DNA of 64,000 nt from Vampirovibrio chlorellavorus (GTDB lineage: Bacteria > Cyanobacteriota > Vampirovibrionia > Vampirovibrionales > Vampirovibrionaceae), in contig LAPX01000005.1 of the NCBI GenBank assembly GCA_001858525.1, forward strand, positions 124,001-188,000, written 5' to 3'. The notes beneath the pieces were generated by a model. That model was not told where the DNA came from. It ran no database searches and worked only from the letters and a program-made list of their open reading frames with translations. The position numbers were made by a program, and so were the translations under genes. This document shows, piece by piece, positions 1 to 8,747 of this stretch. Positions within the stretch are counted from its first letter, which is position 1. Each line of letters begins with the position of its first letter.

Positions 1-57
1 GCTTTGGCCGATCAGCAAGCTAAAATGGAAAAACTGGCAGAAACATCGGTTTCCTAA
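1..57 (+). CDS. C-terminal end of an unidentified protein (5' end outside window)
   Basis: Frame 1 is open from the first base and ends at a TAA at 55-57, giving the last 18 residues of a protein. The tail is polar and helix-like, rich in Ala, Gln, Lys and Glu. The fragment is too short to assign a family. It lies on the same strand as the methyltransferase that follows, 78 bases upstream of its chosen start, so the two could share a transcript. Confidence 0.5.
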   Translation, partial: ALADQQAKMEKLAETSVS

Positions 58-134
58 AAGCGGGAAATGACTCTGCCGAATCGTTCCTTCCGGGAGCTTT
101 GCCTGGAACGTCAATTACTCGGGGAATGCACGGC

Positions 135-1145
135 ATGAAAACTCCAGTCCAGCTAACCAGCGATCGCATTCAGGACACCTTATACGCCTTTATGCGCAGC
201 CAGATTTTGTTCACTGCCATTGATTTAGACTTATTTAGTTGCATTGCAGGCGGGGATAATCAACTGGGGGCTTTGCAAGAGCGTTTGGCTCTGGATGAGC
301 GTGGCTTGCGCCTGTTACTGAATGGTTTGGTTGGTATTGGCTTTTTAAAAGTCTCTGCGAGTGGGGTGTATACCTTGCCAGAAGATGTAGCTCACTTCTT
401 GGTGAAGCCAGAATCCACGTATATTGGCGGCATGGTGCATCATTGCAAGTGGCTGTATGAGAATTGGTCCATGTTGACCGATGCGGTCAGCTCCGGACAG
501 CCCGTGGGTGGTGCCCAAAGCTTGGCCCAGCTGGAGATTTACTTCTCTGAACTGGTGAAAGGCCTGTATGTGTCTAACTACCCCACGGCCCAAAAATTGG
601 CTGGGATTTTAGAGATTGGTTCTGCTTATCGCAATCTGGAAATTCTGGATGTGGCCGGTGGCTCTGCGGTTTGGTCCATTGCCCTGCTGGAAAAAGACGC
701 AGGCAGTCAGGCCACGGTGCTGGATTTTCCCTCGGTCACCCATGTGGCAGAAAGTTACGTGGAACAACATGGCTTGAGTGACCGCTTTCGTTACTGGCCG
801 GGTGATTTGGAAGCCATGGACCTCAATGGCGCCCGCTTTGATGTTGTAGTGATGGCCCATATTTGCCACATGTTGGGGCCAACAGCCAGTCAAAAGGCTT
901 TTCAGAAATTGAAAAAAGTATTGAAACCCGGCGGCAGATTGGTGATTGTTGACTTCGTGCCAGATGATCAACGCTCTAAACTGGGATGGCCCTTGGTTTT
1001 TGGTGTGAATATGCTTATTACGACCCCGGAAGGCGATGTCTTTACTGGGGGTGAATACAAACAGTGGCTCCAGGCCGCCGGATTTGAGCAGGTTGCTCTG
1101 CAGGAGATTGATTCTGATGTGACCGTGGTCATTGGTCAGGTGTAA
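135..1145 (+). CDS. SAM-dependent O-methyltransferase (family 2, acetylserotonin/hydroxyneurosporene type)
   Basis: The protein has 336 residues with the two-part layout of family-2 O-methyltransferases. An N-terminal winged-helix/dimerisation region (about residues 10-95) is followed by a class I SAM Rossmann domain. SAM motif I, LDVAGGSAVWS, lies near residue 170. A later segment (KPGGRLVIVDF) is the usual post-motif strand before the C-terminal substrate part. I chose the ATG at 135 because GGGGA at 121-125 gives it a well-spaced ribosome site; an in-frame ATG (126) and TTG (99) lie upstream. The substrate cannot be read from sequence. No neighbouring gene points to a pathway. Confidence 0.8.
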   Translation: MKTPVQLTSDRIQDTLYAFMRSQILFTAIDLDLFSCIAGGDNQLGALQERLALDERGLRLLLNGLVGIGFLKVSASGVYTLPEDVAHFLVKPESTYIGGMVHHCKWLYENWSMLTDAVSSGQPVGGAQSLAQLEIYFSELVKGLYVSNYPTAQKLAGILEIGSAYRNLEILDVAGGSAVWSIALLEKDAGSQATVLDFPSVTHVAESYVEQHGLSDRFRYWPGDLEAMDLNGARFDVVVMAHICHMLGPTASQKAFQKLKKVLKPGGRLVIVDFVPDDQRSKLGWPLVFGVNMLITTPEGDVFTGGEYKQWLQAAGFEQVALQEIDSDVTVVIGQV

Positions 1146-1182
1146 AGCACTATAAAGTTCTGAAGGATTTCGGTTTTAGCGG

Positions 1183-1211
1183 TTGAATCTCAGGGGCAAG
1201 GGTGTTATATT
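1183..1211 (+). promoter_or_regulatory. sigma70-type promoter of tRNA-Leu
   Basis: A TTGAAT -35 box (1183-1188) and a TATATT -10 box (1206-1211) are separated by exactly 17 bases, and the tRNA begins 16 bases further on. This spacing is what a tRNA promoter should show. Confidence 0.65.
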
Positions 1212-1226
1212 TTCCTCAGTTTCCAA

Positions 1227-1310
1227 GCCGGTGTGGCGAAATGGTAGACGCAGTCGACTCAAAATCGACCGTAGCAATACATGTCAGTTCGACTCTGACC
1301 ACCGGCACCA
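1227..1310 (+). tRNA. tRNA-Leu (CAA)
   Basis: The acceptor arms GCCGGTG (1227-1233) and CACCGGC (1300-1306) pair fully, and the CCA is encoded at 1308-1310. The anticodon stem GTCGA/TCGAC (1253-1257/1265-1269) encloses a seven-base loop with anticodon CAA at 1260-1262. A 13-base variable region, longer than in most tRNAs, fits the class II leucine type. The T arm GTCAG/CTGAC spans 1283-1299. It reads UUG codons. Confidence 0.93.
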
Positions 1311-1320
1311 TTTAGTTTTA

Positions 1321-1385
1321 AGCTCCTGACACTTTTAAAAACGAAACAAGCTGTTTCCCCTTTAAAAGCGTCAGGAGCTTTTATT
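1321..1385 (+). terminator. Rho-independent terminator after tRNA-Leu
   Basis: AGCTCCTGAC (1321-1330) pairs with GTCAGGAGCT (1370-1379). The stem continues inward as CTTTTAAA/TTTAAAAG across a one-base mismatch, giving an unusually long stem, and a T-rich tail TTTATT follows. Confidence 0.8.
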
Positions 1386-1473
1386 CTTGAGAGAACAAGG
1401 CTGCAAAGGCCTGCTTTGGATTGGACTAGAGGAGTATTCTCTGGGGCAAGCACTTGAGTCGCGTAGAGGTTGC

Positions 1474-1620
1474 CTAGTAAAAATGGGGATTGGGCTTTCG
1501 CAGGCGAATTTTAATATGCGCCTGCGAAATCAACAGAAAAACCAGGCATAGTATCACTAGTTGGTTAATGATGTCTGAAAGGTCATAGTTCTCAATCAGA
1601 AGCTTTAAAATTTCTGTCAT
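1474..1620 (-). CDS. possible 48-residue single-pass membrane peptide
   Basis: A short minus-strand reading frame starts at an ATG (1618-1620) preceded by GAGGT with four bases between. It encodes an amphipathic N-terminus, one hydrophobic segment (about residues 17-34, INQLVILCLVFLLISQ) and a basic tail rich in Lys, Arg and Pro. I recognise no family. It sits alone between tRNA-Leu and the polysaccharide locus, in a 0.5 kb stretch with no other gene. The ribosome site and the clear membrane segment are the only evidence, so it may not be real. Confidence 0.35.
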   Translation of the reverse strand: MTEILKLLIENYDLSDIINQLVILCLVFLLISQAHIKIRLRKPNPHFY

Positions 1621-1885
1621 GGCGACCTCAATATTTCCAATATGTATATATAAAAACGATATAGCGTTGAGAATTGCCATCTTCATTTTCTTTCGGAGCT
1701 TTGATTTTCATCTGCAAAAAATGGCGCTCGTACCAGTGCCCCACTAGAGGATTCAAAAAGTTTGACGAGAGAGCCCTTAACATCCGCCTATCAAAAACGG
1801 GAATACTGAATATGGGGGAATCGGTTTCTTTTAGAACAAATTCATAATGACCACACGAAGGGAATATCTCTGTGGAGAAAATAGC

Positions 1886-3001
1886 GTGCGTAAAAGGTAT
1901 ACATTGCATTGGTTGACCTGTATCGCTTTGGCAAACAGCCTGTTGTTTTCAGCAGGGGTGCAGGCAGAATCCGAAAAAGCCGCCAACCTGACCGTTCAGG
2001 ATCAGGGAACGACTTTACCCGTTAGCCTGGTGAAAGGGCGTGTTACCAATCAGACTTCCCGTTATATTTTGGGTCCGGGCGATAAGATTGCCTTGAAAAT
2101 TCGGGATCTGGATCAATTTAATCAAAGTGTTACCATTCGCCCCGATGGGTACGCCAGCATCCACCCCTTTGGCGAACATCGGCTCTCCGGGACAGACTTG
2201 CAGAGTCTGCAAAACCTGTTGGTGGATGAATTTAAATTTTATTTGTTGAAGCCCCAAATTAGCATTAACGTGGAAGAAATGCGACCGGCCATGATTTATG
2301 TCAACGGGGGCGTAAAGCGACCGGGGACGTATCAGTTTAACCGTTCCACATCCGGTGCCACATCGGAGGTGGCGCCCGTTCAGGAAGGCATCGAGATGAC
2401 GCTGACCAATGTACTGGGCAAGGCCGGTGGTTTCACCCTGAACGCCGATGTCAGCAATATACAGGTGGTGCATGCTTCCACCGGGGTTACAGAAAACTTT
2501 AACCTGCTGGAATTCCTGTCCCATCAGGATAATCAGACAGATCCCCGACTCCTGCCGGAAGACAAGGTGATTGTCCCTGAAACGGAACACACCATGGATC
2601 AGGTCACCTTCAAGCTCATTAGCAGCTCCACCTACTTCCGGGAAAAATTTCCGGTGGTCGTGCTGGGTGCCGTTCAAAAACAAGGGGAAATCCAGCTGGA
2701 TCCCACCAACAACACCCTCAATGCGGCCATTGCCCAAGCTGGTGGATTCGTGGCGGGCTTGTCTAAACGAGATCTGGTTGTGGTGCAGCGTCCCGGCAAC
2801 AAAGGCGGTTTCAGTCGCTGGGTCGTGCAGCGGGATAAATCCAATCTGGAGCTGATGCCCGGTGATGTGGTTTACATTATGGACTCCAAAGTGGCCCGCA
2901 CCGAGCGGGGCGTGCGATTCCTGAGCGGCATTATTCAGCCCTATTTCCTGGGCGCCTCCGGTACCAACGTATTGCTCAACAGCCTGATCCAGTCACCCTA
3001 G
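1886..3001 (+). CDS. polysaccharide export protein, Wza-like (Poly_export/SLBB)
   Basis: This is the exporter that carries capsule or exopolysaccharide across the outer envelope. I chose the GTG at 1886 over the ATG at 1847: GGAG at 1874-1877 sits eight bases before it, and from there the protein begins with a clean signal peptide ending at AGVQA. Next comes the Poly_export domain, opening YILGPGDKIALKI, and then two SLBB-type repeats, one opening MIYVNGGVKRPGTYQF and one around VVVLGAVQKQGEIQL. No lipobox cysteine is visible after the signal peptide, unlike E. coli Wza. It is the first gene of the locus and 26 bases ahead of manC. Confidence 0.9.
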   Translation: MRKRYTLHWLTCIALANSLLFSAGVQAESEKAANLTVQDQGTTLPVSLVKGRVTNQTSRYILGPGDKIALKIRDLDQFNQSVTIRPDGYASIHPFGEHRLSGTDLQSLQNLLVDEFKFYLLKPQISINVEEMRPAMIYVNGGVKRPGTYQFNRSTSGATSEVAPVQEGIEMTLTNVLGKAGGFTLNADVSNIQVVHASTGVTENFNLLEFLSHQDNQTDPRLLPEDKVIVPETEHTMDQVTFKLISSSTYFREKFPVVVLGAVQKQGEIQLDPTNNTLNAAIAQAGGFVAGLSKRDLVVVQRPGNKGGFSRWVVQRDKSNLELMPGDVVYIMDSKVARTERGVRFLSGIIQPYFLGASGTNVLLNSLIQSP

Positions 3002-3027
3002 CCTGATAGAGAAAGCACTTATCACAT

Positions 3028-4083
3028 ATGCTCTACCCCATTATTCTGTCGGGTGGCTTTGGCGGACGTCTGTGGCCCACCTCAAGAACACATCGTCCCA
3101 AGCAGTTTATCCCGCTCATTTCAGAAAAAACCTTGCTGCAGGAAACCTTAATTCGTCTGGCGGGATTGAAAAATCTGGGTTCCCCCACCTTTATCACCAA
3201 TGTCCGGCATCGCTTTATTGTGGCGGAGCAAGTACGGGCCATTGACCTTCAGCCGCGCCGGATTTACCTGGAGCCGGTGGGAAGAAATACTGCCCCCGCC
3301 ATTGCCATTAGTGCGTTTGACATCGTGGAAAACCATGAAGACGGCCTGCTGCTGGTATTGCCCTCGGATCATGTCATTTTAAACATCCGCAGTTTCCATA
3401 AAGCCATCCGGGAAGCCACAGTATTAGCTAATCATGACTATCTGGTTACTTTTGGCATTTTGCCAACCGCCCCCAAGACCGGATACGGCTATATCCAGCA
3501 AGGCGAACTGCTCAAAAACGGAACCCAGGGCAAAGGGTATCAGGTGGCCGCTTTTGTGGAAAAGCCCAACCGGCACACGGCCCAAAAATACGTGGAAAGC
3601 AAGAATTACCTTTGGAATAGCGGGATTTTCATGTTCAAAGCCTCCCGCTATCTGGAGGAATTAAAAGCACACGCCCCGGCAGTCTATGAGGCCAGCCAGA
3701 AAGCGTATCAGCAGGCACGTCAGGATGTTGACTTCATGTGGCTGGACGAGGATCTCTTCAGCCAATCACCAGACCTTTCCATTGATTACGCCATTATGGA
3801 AAAAACCAGTCAGGCTGCGGTTGTCCCGGTGGATATGGGATGGAGTGATGTCGGCTCCTGGGGGGCCTTATGGGAAGTTGTGAACAAGGATATCCATGGG
3901 AATGCGGCGCTTGGGAATGTTTACATGAAAGAGGTCTCCAACTGTTACATTAGATCTGACAAGGAAATCGTGGCAGCCTTGGGGATTGATGGTTTAATTG
4001 TAATAGATACGGATGACGCTCTTTTAATTGCCCATATGGACAAAGAGCAGGAAGTGAAAGACGTTTTCAAACGGTTGATGTGA
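3028..4083 (+). CDS. manC: mannose-1-phosphate guanylyltransferase
   Basis: The 351-residue enzyme makes GDP-mannose from mannose-1-phosphate and GTP, the entry to GDP-fucose. It opens with the nucleotidyltransferase signature, in which [14 protein letters not shown] leads on to a PKQF segment. The FVEKPN motif lies near residue 170, NSGIFMF follows, and the C-terminal core carries SIDYAIMEK and GWSDVGSW. It lacks the C-terminal cupin/isomerase domain of bifunctional ManC-PMI proteins, so mannose-6-phosphate isomerase must come from elsewhere. Its TGA stop touches the remains of gmd directly. Confidence 0.93.
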   Translation: MLYPIILSGGFGGRLWPTSRTHRPKQFIPLISEKTLLQETLIRLAGLKNLGSPTFITNVRHRFIVAEQVRAIDLQPRRIYLEPVGRNTAPAIAISAFDIVENHEDGLLLVLPSDHVILNIRSFHKAIREATVLANHDYLVTFGILPTAPKTGYGYIQQGELLKNGTQGKGYQVAAFVEKPNRHTAQKYVESKNYLWNSGIFMFKASRYLEELKAHAPAVYEASQKAYQQARQDVDFMWLDEDLFSQSPDLSIDYAIMEKTSQAAVVPVDMGWSDVGSWGALWEVVNKDIHGNAALGNVYMKEVSNCYIRSDKEIVAALGIDGLIVIDTDDALLIAHMDKEQEVKDVFKRLM

Positions 4084-4087
4084 CAGG

Positions 4088-5089
4088 GAATTCCGAATAA
4101 AGCGAGGTCTGGAAAAAAATTACGAAGTACACGGCATTATTCGCCGTGCCAGCAGCTTTAACACCGGTCGTATCGATCATCTGTACGAGGACTCTTTTCA
4201 GCCCGATGCGCGAATATTTCTGCACTACGGGGATCTGGCCGATGGTACTGTGCTGCGCCGTATTCTGGAAAAAGCCCAGCCCGATGAAGTTTATAACCTG
4301 GGCGCTCAATCTCACGTTAAGGTTTCCTTTGAGGAACCTGAATACACCGTGGATGTGGACGCGCTGGGGACTTTAAGGCTACTGGAAGCCATTCGGGATT
4401 ACAGGGACCGCACGGCGCATGATGTGCGCTTCTGTCAGGCCAGTAGCTCTGAAATGTTTGGCAGTACCGCTCCCCCTCAAAATGAAAATACGCCCTTTCA
4501 TCCCCGCAGCCCCTATGCATGCGCCAAATTATACAGCTACTGGCAAACGGTGAATTACCGGGAAAGCTACAATCTGTTTGCCTGTAACGGCATCTTGTTC
4601 AACCACGAAAGTGAGCGACGGGGAGAGACTTTTGTCACCCGAAAAATTACCCGGGCTGCCACCCGCATAAAGTTGGGCTTACAAGACAAATTGCGACTGG
4701 GCAATCTCAGTGCCCGAAGAGACTGGGGCCATGCCGCCGATTACGTGCGGGCCATGTGGATGATGTTACAGGCTGAGCAACCCGATGATTACGTGGTCTC
4801 CACCAATACGGCCTATTCCGTGCAGGAATTTGTGGACAAGGTTTTCCAGAAGCTGGATTTGGATCCGGCAAAACACGTGGAAGTGGATCCCCGTTATTTT
4901 CGACCGGCGGAAGTGGATTACCTGCTGGGCGACTCCACCAAAATTCGGCAAAAACTGGGCTGGCAGCCCGAAATTTCATTTGATCAGATGATTGAAAGAA
5001 TGATCAACCACGATCTGGAATTGGCCCGGCAGGAAAAAACATTAAGAGACAGTGGCCACAAAGTTTTAAGTGGTGCTAGCCAAACATAA
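4088..5089 (+). pseudogene. gmd: GDP-mannose 4,6-dehydratase lacking its start and NADP-binding N-terminus
   Basis: From about 4112 the frame matches GMD closely: [33 protein letters not shown], the catalytic SSSEMFG, YACAK (the YxxxK pair), [19 protein letters not shown] and [11 protein letters not shown]. What should precede it is absent. The start codon and the ITGITGQDGSYLAE-like glycine loop that binds NADP are missing. In this frame a TGA at 4076-4078 is followed by no ATG, GTG or TTG until 4250, which is deep inside the fold. Only 28 bases separate the manC stop from recognisable GMD. The simplest reading is a small deletion of roughly 50-70 bases; an assembly error would look the same. 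Confidence 0.75.
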
Positions 5090-5120
5090 ATCCACCACAC
5101 CCTTGTTGGAAAAGGCCGCT

Positions 5121-6074
5121 ATGACGCTACAAAAAAACAGTAAGATTTACATCGCTGGTCACCGGGGCATGGTGGGCTCCGCCATCCTGCGCAAGCTGGA
5201 ACGGGAAGGTTACACCAACCTGATTGGCAGAACTTCCCAAGAGCTAGACCTGCGGGATCAAGCAGCCGTCAGTCGATTTTTCCAAACCGAGAAGCCGGAG
5301 TTTGTCTTTCTAGCCGCGGCTAAAGTGGGTGGCATTCTGGCCAATAACACTCAACGCGGTGAATTTATCTATGACAACCTGATGATTGCCAGCAACATCA
5401 TCCATGCGGCGTGGCAACAGGATGTGCAAAAGTTATTGTTCCTGGGCAGTTCCTGTATTTATCCCAAACTGGCTCCTCAGCCCTTGCAGGAAGAATTCCT
5501 GCTCAGTGGCCCTTTGGAAGAAACCAACCAGCCTTATGCCATCGCCAAAATTGCCGGCATCGAACTGTGTAATGCGTACCGTGCCCAGTATGGCTGCAAT
5601 TTTATTTCGGCCATGCCCACCAACCTGTATGGGCCCAATGACAACTATGATCTGAATACCTCGCATGTATTGCCCGCCCTGATTCGAAAAATTCACGAGG
5701 CCAAACATAGGCAAGCTCCTGCTGTGGAAATTTGGGGCACCGGCACACCCCGACGAGAATTTTTGCACGTGGATGACCTGGCCGATGCCTGCTATTTTTT
5801 AATGCGGCATTACAACCAGCCTGACCTGATTAACATTGGCACCGGGGTCGACCTGACCATCCGGGAGTTGGCTGAGCTGATTCAGCAGACAATTGGCTAT
5901 CAGGGTCAACTGCAATTCGATGCCTTCAAACCGGATGGGACGCCTCGAAAGCTGCTGGATGTTTCCCGTTTGGCAGACTTGGGCTGGCAGGCAAGCATTG
6001 CCCTAAGCGATGGTATTGCCAGCACCTATGACTCATTCCTGCAACCGCAAGTTGTAAGCTCAGGGCTGGGGTAA
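5121..6074 (+). CDS. fcl: GDP-L-fucose synthase
   Basis: This enzyme epimerises and reduces GDP-4-keto-6-deoxymannose to GDP-L-fucose with NADPH. The glycine loop is intact (IYIAGHRGMVGSAI), as are AAAKVGGI, the catalytic LGSSCIYP and YAIAK, and the MPTNLYGPNDNYD segment. I start it at the ATG 5121 because a GTG at 5070 would only add residues inside gmd. Its 317 residues are normal for the family. It depends on the product of the preceding gmd, which looks broken, so the pathway may need another gmd copy. Confidence 0.93.
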   Translation: MTLQKNSKIYIAGHRGMVGSAILRKLEREGYTNLIGRTSQELDLRDQAAVSRFFQTEKPEFVFLAAAKVGGILANNTQRGEFIYDNLMIASNIIHAAWQQDVQKLLFLGSSCIYPKLAPQPLQEEFLLSGPLEETNQPYAIAKIAGIELCNAYRAQYGCNFISAMPTNLYGPNDNYDLNTSHVLPALIRKIHEAKHRQAPAVEIWGTGTPRREFLHVDDLADACYFLMRHYNQPDLINIGTGVDLTIRELAELIQQTIGYQGQLQFDAFKPDGTPRKLLDVSRLADLGWQASIALSDGIASTYDSFLQPQVVSSGLG

Positions 6075-6547
6075 TGTTTCAAGGGCTATCGCTGCTGTGC
6101 CTGAGTCCCCTGTGTCTTGTGGGGAGTCTCACACTGGTGAGCCTTTTTGGGGTGTCCTCAGTTCTTTTTGTTTTTGCCTTACTGAAAGCCCGCCAACAAT
6201 CGCATCGTGGACATTGGTGGGGAAAGTTTGTGCTGGGACTGCACGGTGTACTCCAGCCGTTGTATATCACCCTGAGCAAGCATGCACCAGTGGGGGCCCG
6301 GCTCTTAGCGTTTGTCTATCAATGCCTGACATTGCCCTTTGGCATTGAGCTACCGCTGGCCTCTCAGGTGGGACGCGGATTGACACTAAGCCACACGGCT
6401 GGCATTGTGGTACATGCCCAGGCCCGCATTGGCGATTATTGCACCCTGCATTCCGGCGTGGTGCTGGGTAGTAAAAGACAACAAAACCCTCCCTCCATTA
6501 GTACTATTATTCGACCCAATTGCAGGCTGCAAAGGATCGAATCATGA
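6074..6547 (+). CDS. serine-acetyltransferase-like hexapeptide acyltransferase, C-terminally short
   Basis: The ATG overlaps the fcl stop (TAATG). The N-terminus is hydrophobic, with two likely membrane segments before residue 60. From about residue 92 the sequence follows the polysaccharide-linked serine-acetyltransferase pattern (LPFGIELPLASQVGRGLTLSH, then GIVVHAQARIGDYCTLHSGVVLG). After GSKRQQNPPSI, where more left-handed-helix turns (IGDNVxIGAGA repeats) are expected, the frame runs through an unrelated basic tail and stops at 157 residues. The missing last coils normally help form the acetyl-CoA site, so activity is doubtful. It is probably an eroded O-acetyltransferase. Confidence 0.65.
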   Translation: MFQGLSLLCLSPLCLVGSLTLVSLFGVSSVLFVFALLKARQQSHRGHWWGKFVLGLHGVLQPLYITLSKHAPVGARLLAFVYQCLTLPFGIELPLASQVGRGLTLSHTAGIVVHAQARIGDYCTLHSGVVLGSKRQQNPPSISTIIRPNCRLQRIES

Positions 6548-7818
6548 GTTTTCTGAAAGCGCTGTCTCCTAAATTTTTTATTCTGTTGGGCACGGCGGAT
6601 TCCGCCATGATTTCCGCCTCCGGGTTTCTGGTTAACCTGATGGCGGGTCGTTTCTTGAGCATAGAAGCTTACGGCCAATTTTTGATTTTATTTACCCTGG
6701 CCTCTTTCGCCCTTATTTTTCAATCGGCTCTGGTCTCCACCCCTTACAGCATCCTCTCCCAATCCGAAGAGAGTGATTTATCAGGTTGTTTCCGGGGGGC
6801 TTTGGGAATGACCTTACTACTGGGCCTGCTTTCTGCCTTAGGCGGGATCATCGCCTATTTATGCTATGGGGCAACCACCCCCTTTTTGCTGGGGGTCTTT
6901 GCGCTCTATATTTTTCTCAATCTGGTGCAGGATTTTTTCAGAAGGCATTATTACGCCACCCGTCAGGAGGCACAGGCCTTTTTGCTGGATTTCATCAGTT
7001 ACGGTGGACAGGTCATTGTCCTGTTTGCCCAACGATTCACCTTGCAACTGGAAAGCCTGTTCTTCTACCTGAGCATGACCTCATTGCTGGCCGTATTGAT
7101 CAGCACGGGTTTGAATCGTTCATTCAGAAACAGTCACCCGCACACCCCCATCCACCTTATATCGGAGTTCAAGACAACAGCATGCCAGAGTTGGCAACTG
7201 GGCCGATGGTTATTGTTTTCCAATGGGGTTTCATGGTTGGTCAGCCAGTTTTATGTGGTGGTACTGGGGTACACACAACCGGCTTCAGTCACGGCGCAAT
7301 TAGGAGCTGCCCGTTCTATTCCAGGGCTGTCTAATCCAGTCGTGATGGCTTACGAAAGCATGGCCCTGCCTCGCATGTCCAAGGCCTATCAAGGCAATCA
7401 ACCCCAGCTTTTTGGTGGTTACTTCAAGAAGACTCTTTTTCTGGGAAATATTCTTTTTTCACTCGTCGGTGTGGTTGTATTTTTGTTTCCCAACGAAGTG
7501 ATTCATTTGCTATACGGCAAATCGTTCGGAAATATTACGGCATTAGTCAGATTATTCAGCGTTTTGCCCATGCTCTGGCTTACATCAAAGTGTTTTTCGG
7601 TGGGCCTGATCGCCATGAAAGAAACCAGTTCACTGTTGCCGGTTTATGTGGGGGCGGCTTTTATAACCCTATTAACCGGAGGCTGGCTGATTTCTCAATA
7701 TGGCGTACTGGGGGCAGGATTCGGCTTTTTAATGAATGCCATTGTCTTAACCATTGGCTTCGGCGTTCAGTTCATCAAATTTTATCGAGAGTGGAAAATA
7801 AAGAGGCTTGCAGCATGA
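6544..7818 (+). CDS. Wzx-type polysaccharide flippase (MOP superfamily)
   Basis: The 424-residue protein is hydrophobic along its whole length, with about a dozen predicted membrane segments. It opens with the ASGFLVNLMAGRFLSIEAYGQF pattern typical of O-antigen flippases in pieces such as NLMAGRFLSIEAYGQF. It would move lipid-linked repeat units across the inner membrane. The ATG at 6544 overlaps the previous stop by four bases, with AAGGA at 6530-6534 upstream. The position in the operon, ahead of a run of glycosyltransferases, supports the role. Which glycan it carries is unknown. Confidence 0.85.
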   Translation: MSFLKALSPKFFILLGTADSAMISASGFLVNLMAGRFLSIEAYGQFLILFTLASFALIFQSALVSTPYSILSQSEESDLSGCFRGALGMTLLLGLLSALGGIIAYLCYGATTPFLLGVFALYIFLNLVQDFFRRHYYATRQEAQAFLLDFISYGGQVIVLFAQRFTLQLESLFFYLSMTSLLAVLISTGLNRSFRNSHPHTPIHLISEFKTTACQSWQLGRWLLFSNGVSWLVSQFYVVVLGYTQPASVTAQLGAARSIPGLSNPVVMAYESMALPRMSKAYQGNQPQLFGGYFKKTLFLGNILFSLVGVVVFLFPNEVIHLLYGKSFGNITALVRLFSVLPMLWLTSKCFSVGLIAMKETSSLLPVYVGAAFITLLTGGWLISQYGVLGAGFGFLMNAIVLTIGFGVQFIKFYREWKIKRLAA

Positions 7819-8747
7819 AGTTCACCATAATCATACCGGCATTCAACGCTGAAAAACACCTAAAAGAGGCCATTGACAGCACTTTGAAACAAACCCACCC
7901 GGACTTTGAATTGCTCCTTCTGGATGACGGCTCTTCGGATAATACCCTAGCCATCATGCGAGACTATGAAAACAGGGATCCTCGCATTACGGTCTTAACC
8001 CATCAAAATCAGGGAACCGCCCCCACCCTGAACCGGGGACTTCAGGAGGCCAAAACCGAGTGGGTGGTCATTATGCACGCCGATGACATTATGGAGCCTG
8101 ACCGAATTGCCTCTCAAATTCAATTTATTCAGGAAAATCCGGATGTGAAAGTTTCCTCCTGTCTGGCCAAATACATCAGTGAAACAGGTGCTCAGCTTGG
8201 TAAAACGAGCAGCGATCTGTTTTCACGTGAAAAATTCCAGTGGTACGTGGACAATCAGGAAGCGATTGGCTTGCTGCATCCGGGTGTCATTCTGCACCGG
8301 GAAACGGCCCTGCAAGTGGGTGGATACCGGCAAGCATTCTGGCCTGCGGAAGATATTGATCTCTGGAATCGTATCGCCGAAGCGGGCCATTTAATTCTGG
8401 TACAGGACAAACTCCTGATGAACTACCGGATTCATACGGGCTCTGCTTCTACCTCTAAATTCATGACCGCGCGCATGCGCTATGAGTGGGGTCGTGCCTG
8501 CATGAGGGCGCGTCGTGGCGGAAAAGATGAACCCAGCTGGGATCAGTTTGAGCGGGACTGGAACAGTCTGCCGCTTTTCCTGCGCTTGAATCGGGATCGA
8601 AAATGCCACGCCAAAGCACTGTACCATGCCGCTGGACATGACTGCCTCCGCAAAAACTATCTCAATGGCTTCAGTAAACTCGGATTAGCGCTACTTTTGC
8701 AACCCGGTTACGTCCTTCCCCGATTAAAATCACAGGTTATCAAATGA
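7815..8747 (+). CDS. glycosyltransferase family 2
   Basis: The N-terminus KFTIIIPAFNAEKHLKEAID is the GT-A nucleotide-sugar fold opening. It is followed by LLLDDGSSDNT (the first Asp pair) and MHADDIMEPDRI, which holds the DxD-like metal site near residue 90. The ATG overlaps the flippase stop (ATGA). The last 80 residues are basic and lack membrane segments, so the enzyme is likely cytoplasmic at the membrane face. It adds one sugar of the repeat unit; donor and acceptor cannot be read from sequence. Confidence 0.9.
   Translation: MKFTIIIPAFNAEKHLKEAIDSTLKQTHPDFELLLLDDGSSDNTLAIMRDYENRDPRITVLTHQNQGTAPTLNRGLQEAKTEWVVIMHADDIMEPDRIASQIQFIQENPDVKVSSCLAKYISETGAQLGKTSSDLFSREKFQWYVDNQEAIGLLHPGVILHRETALQVGGYRQAFWPAEDIDLWNRIAEAGHLILVQDKLLMNYRIHTGSASTSKFMTARMRYEWGRACMRARRGGKDEPSWDQFERDWNSLPLFLRLNRDRKCHAKALYHAAGHDCLRKNYLNGFSKLGLALLLQPGYVLPRLKSQVIK

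Noticed and set aside
1227-1900. tRNA-Leu as an integration site for the polysaccharide locus
   Set aside because: No integrase, no direct repeat of the tRNA 3' end and no composition change were seen.
1628-1909. 93-residue minus-strand frame over the start of the Wza-like gene
   Set aside because: It overlaps the signal-peptide region of a well-supported gene, has no ribosome site and no coding character.
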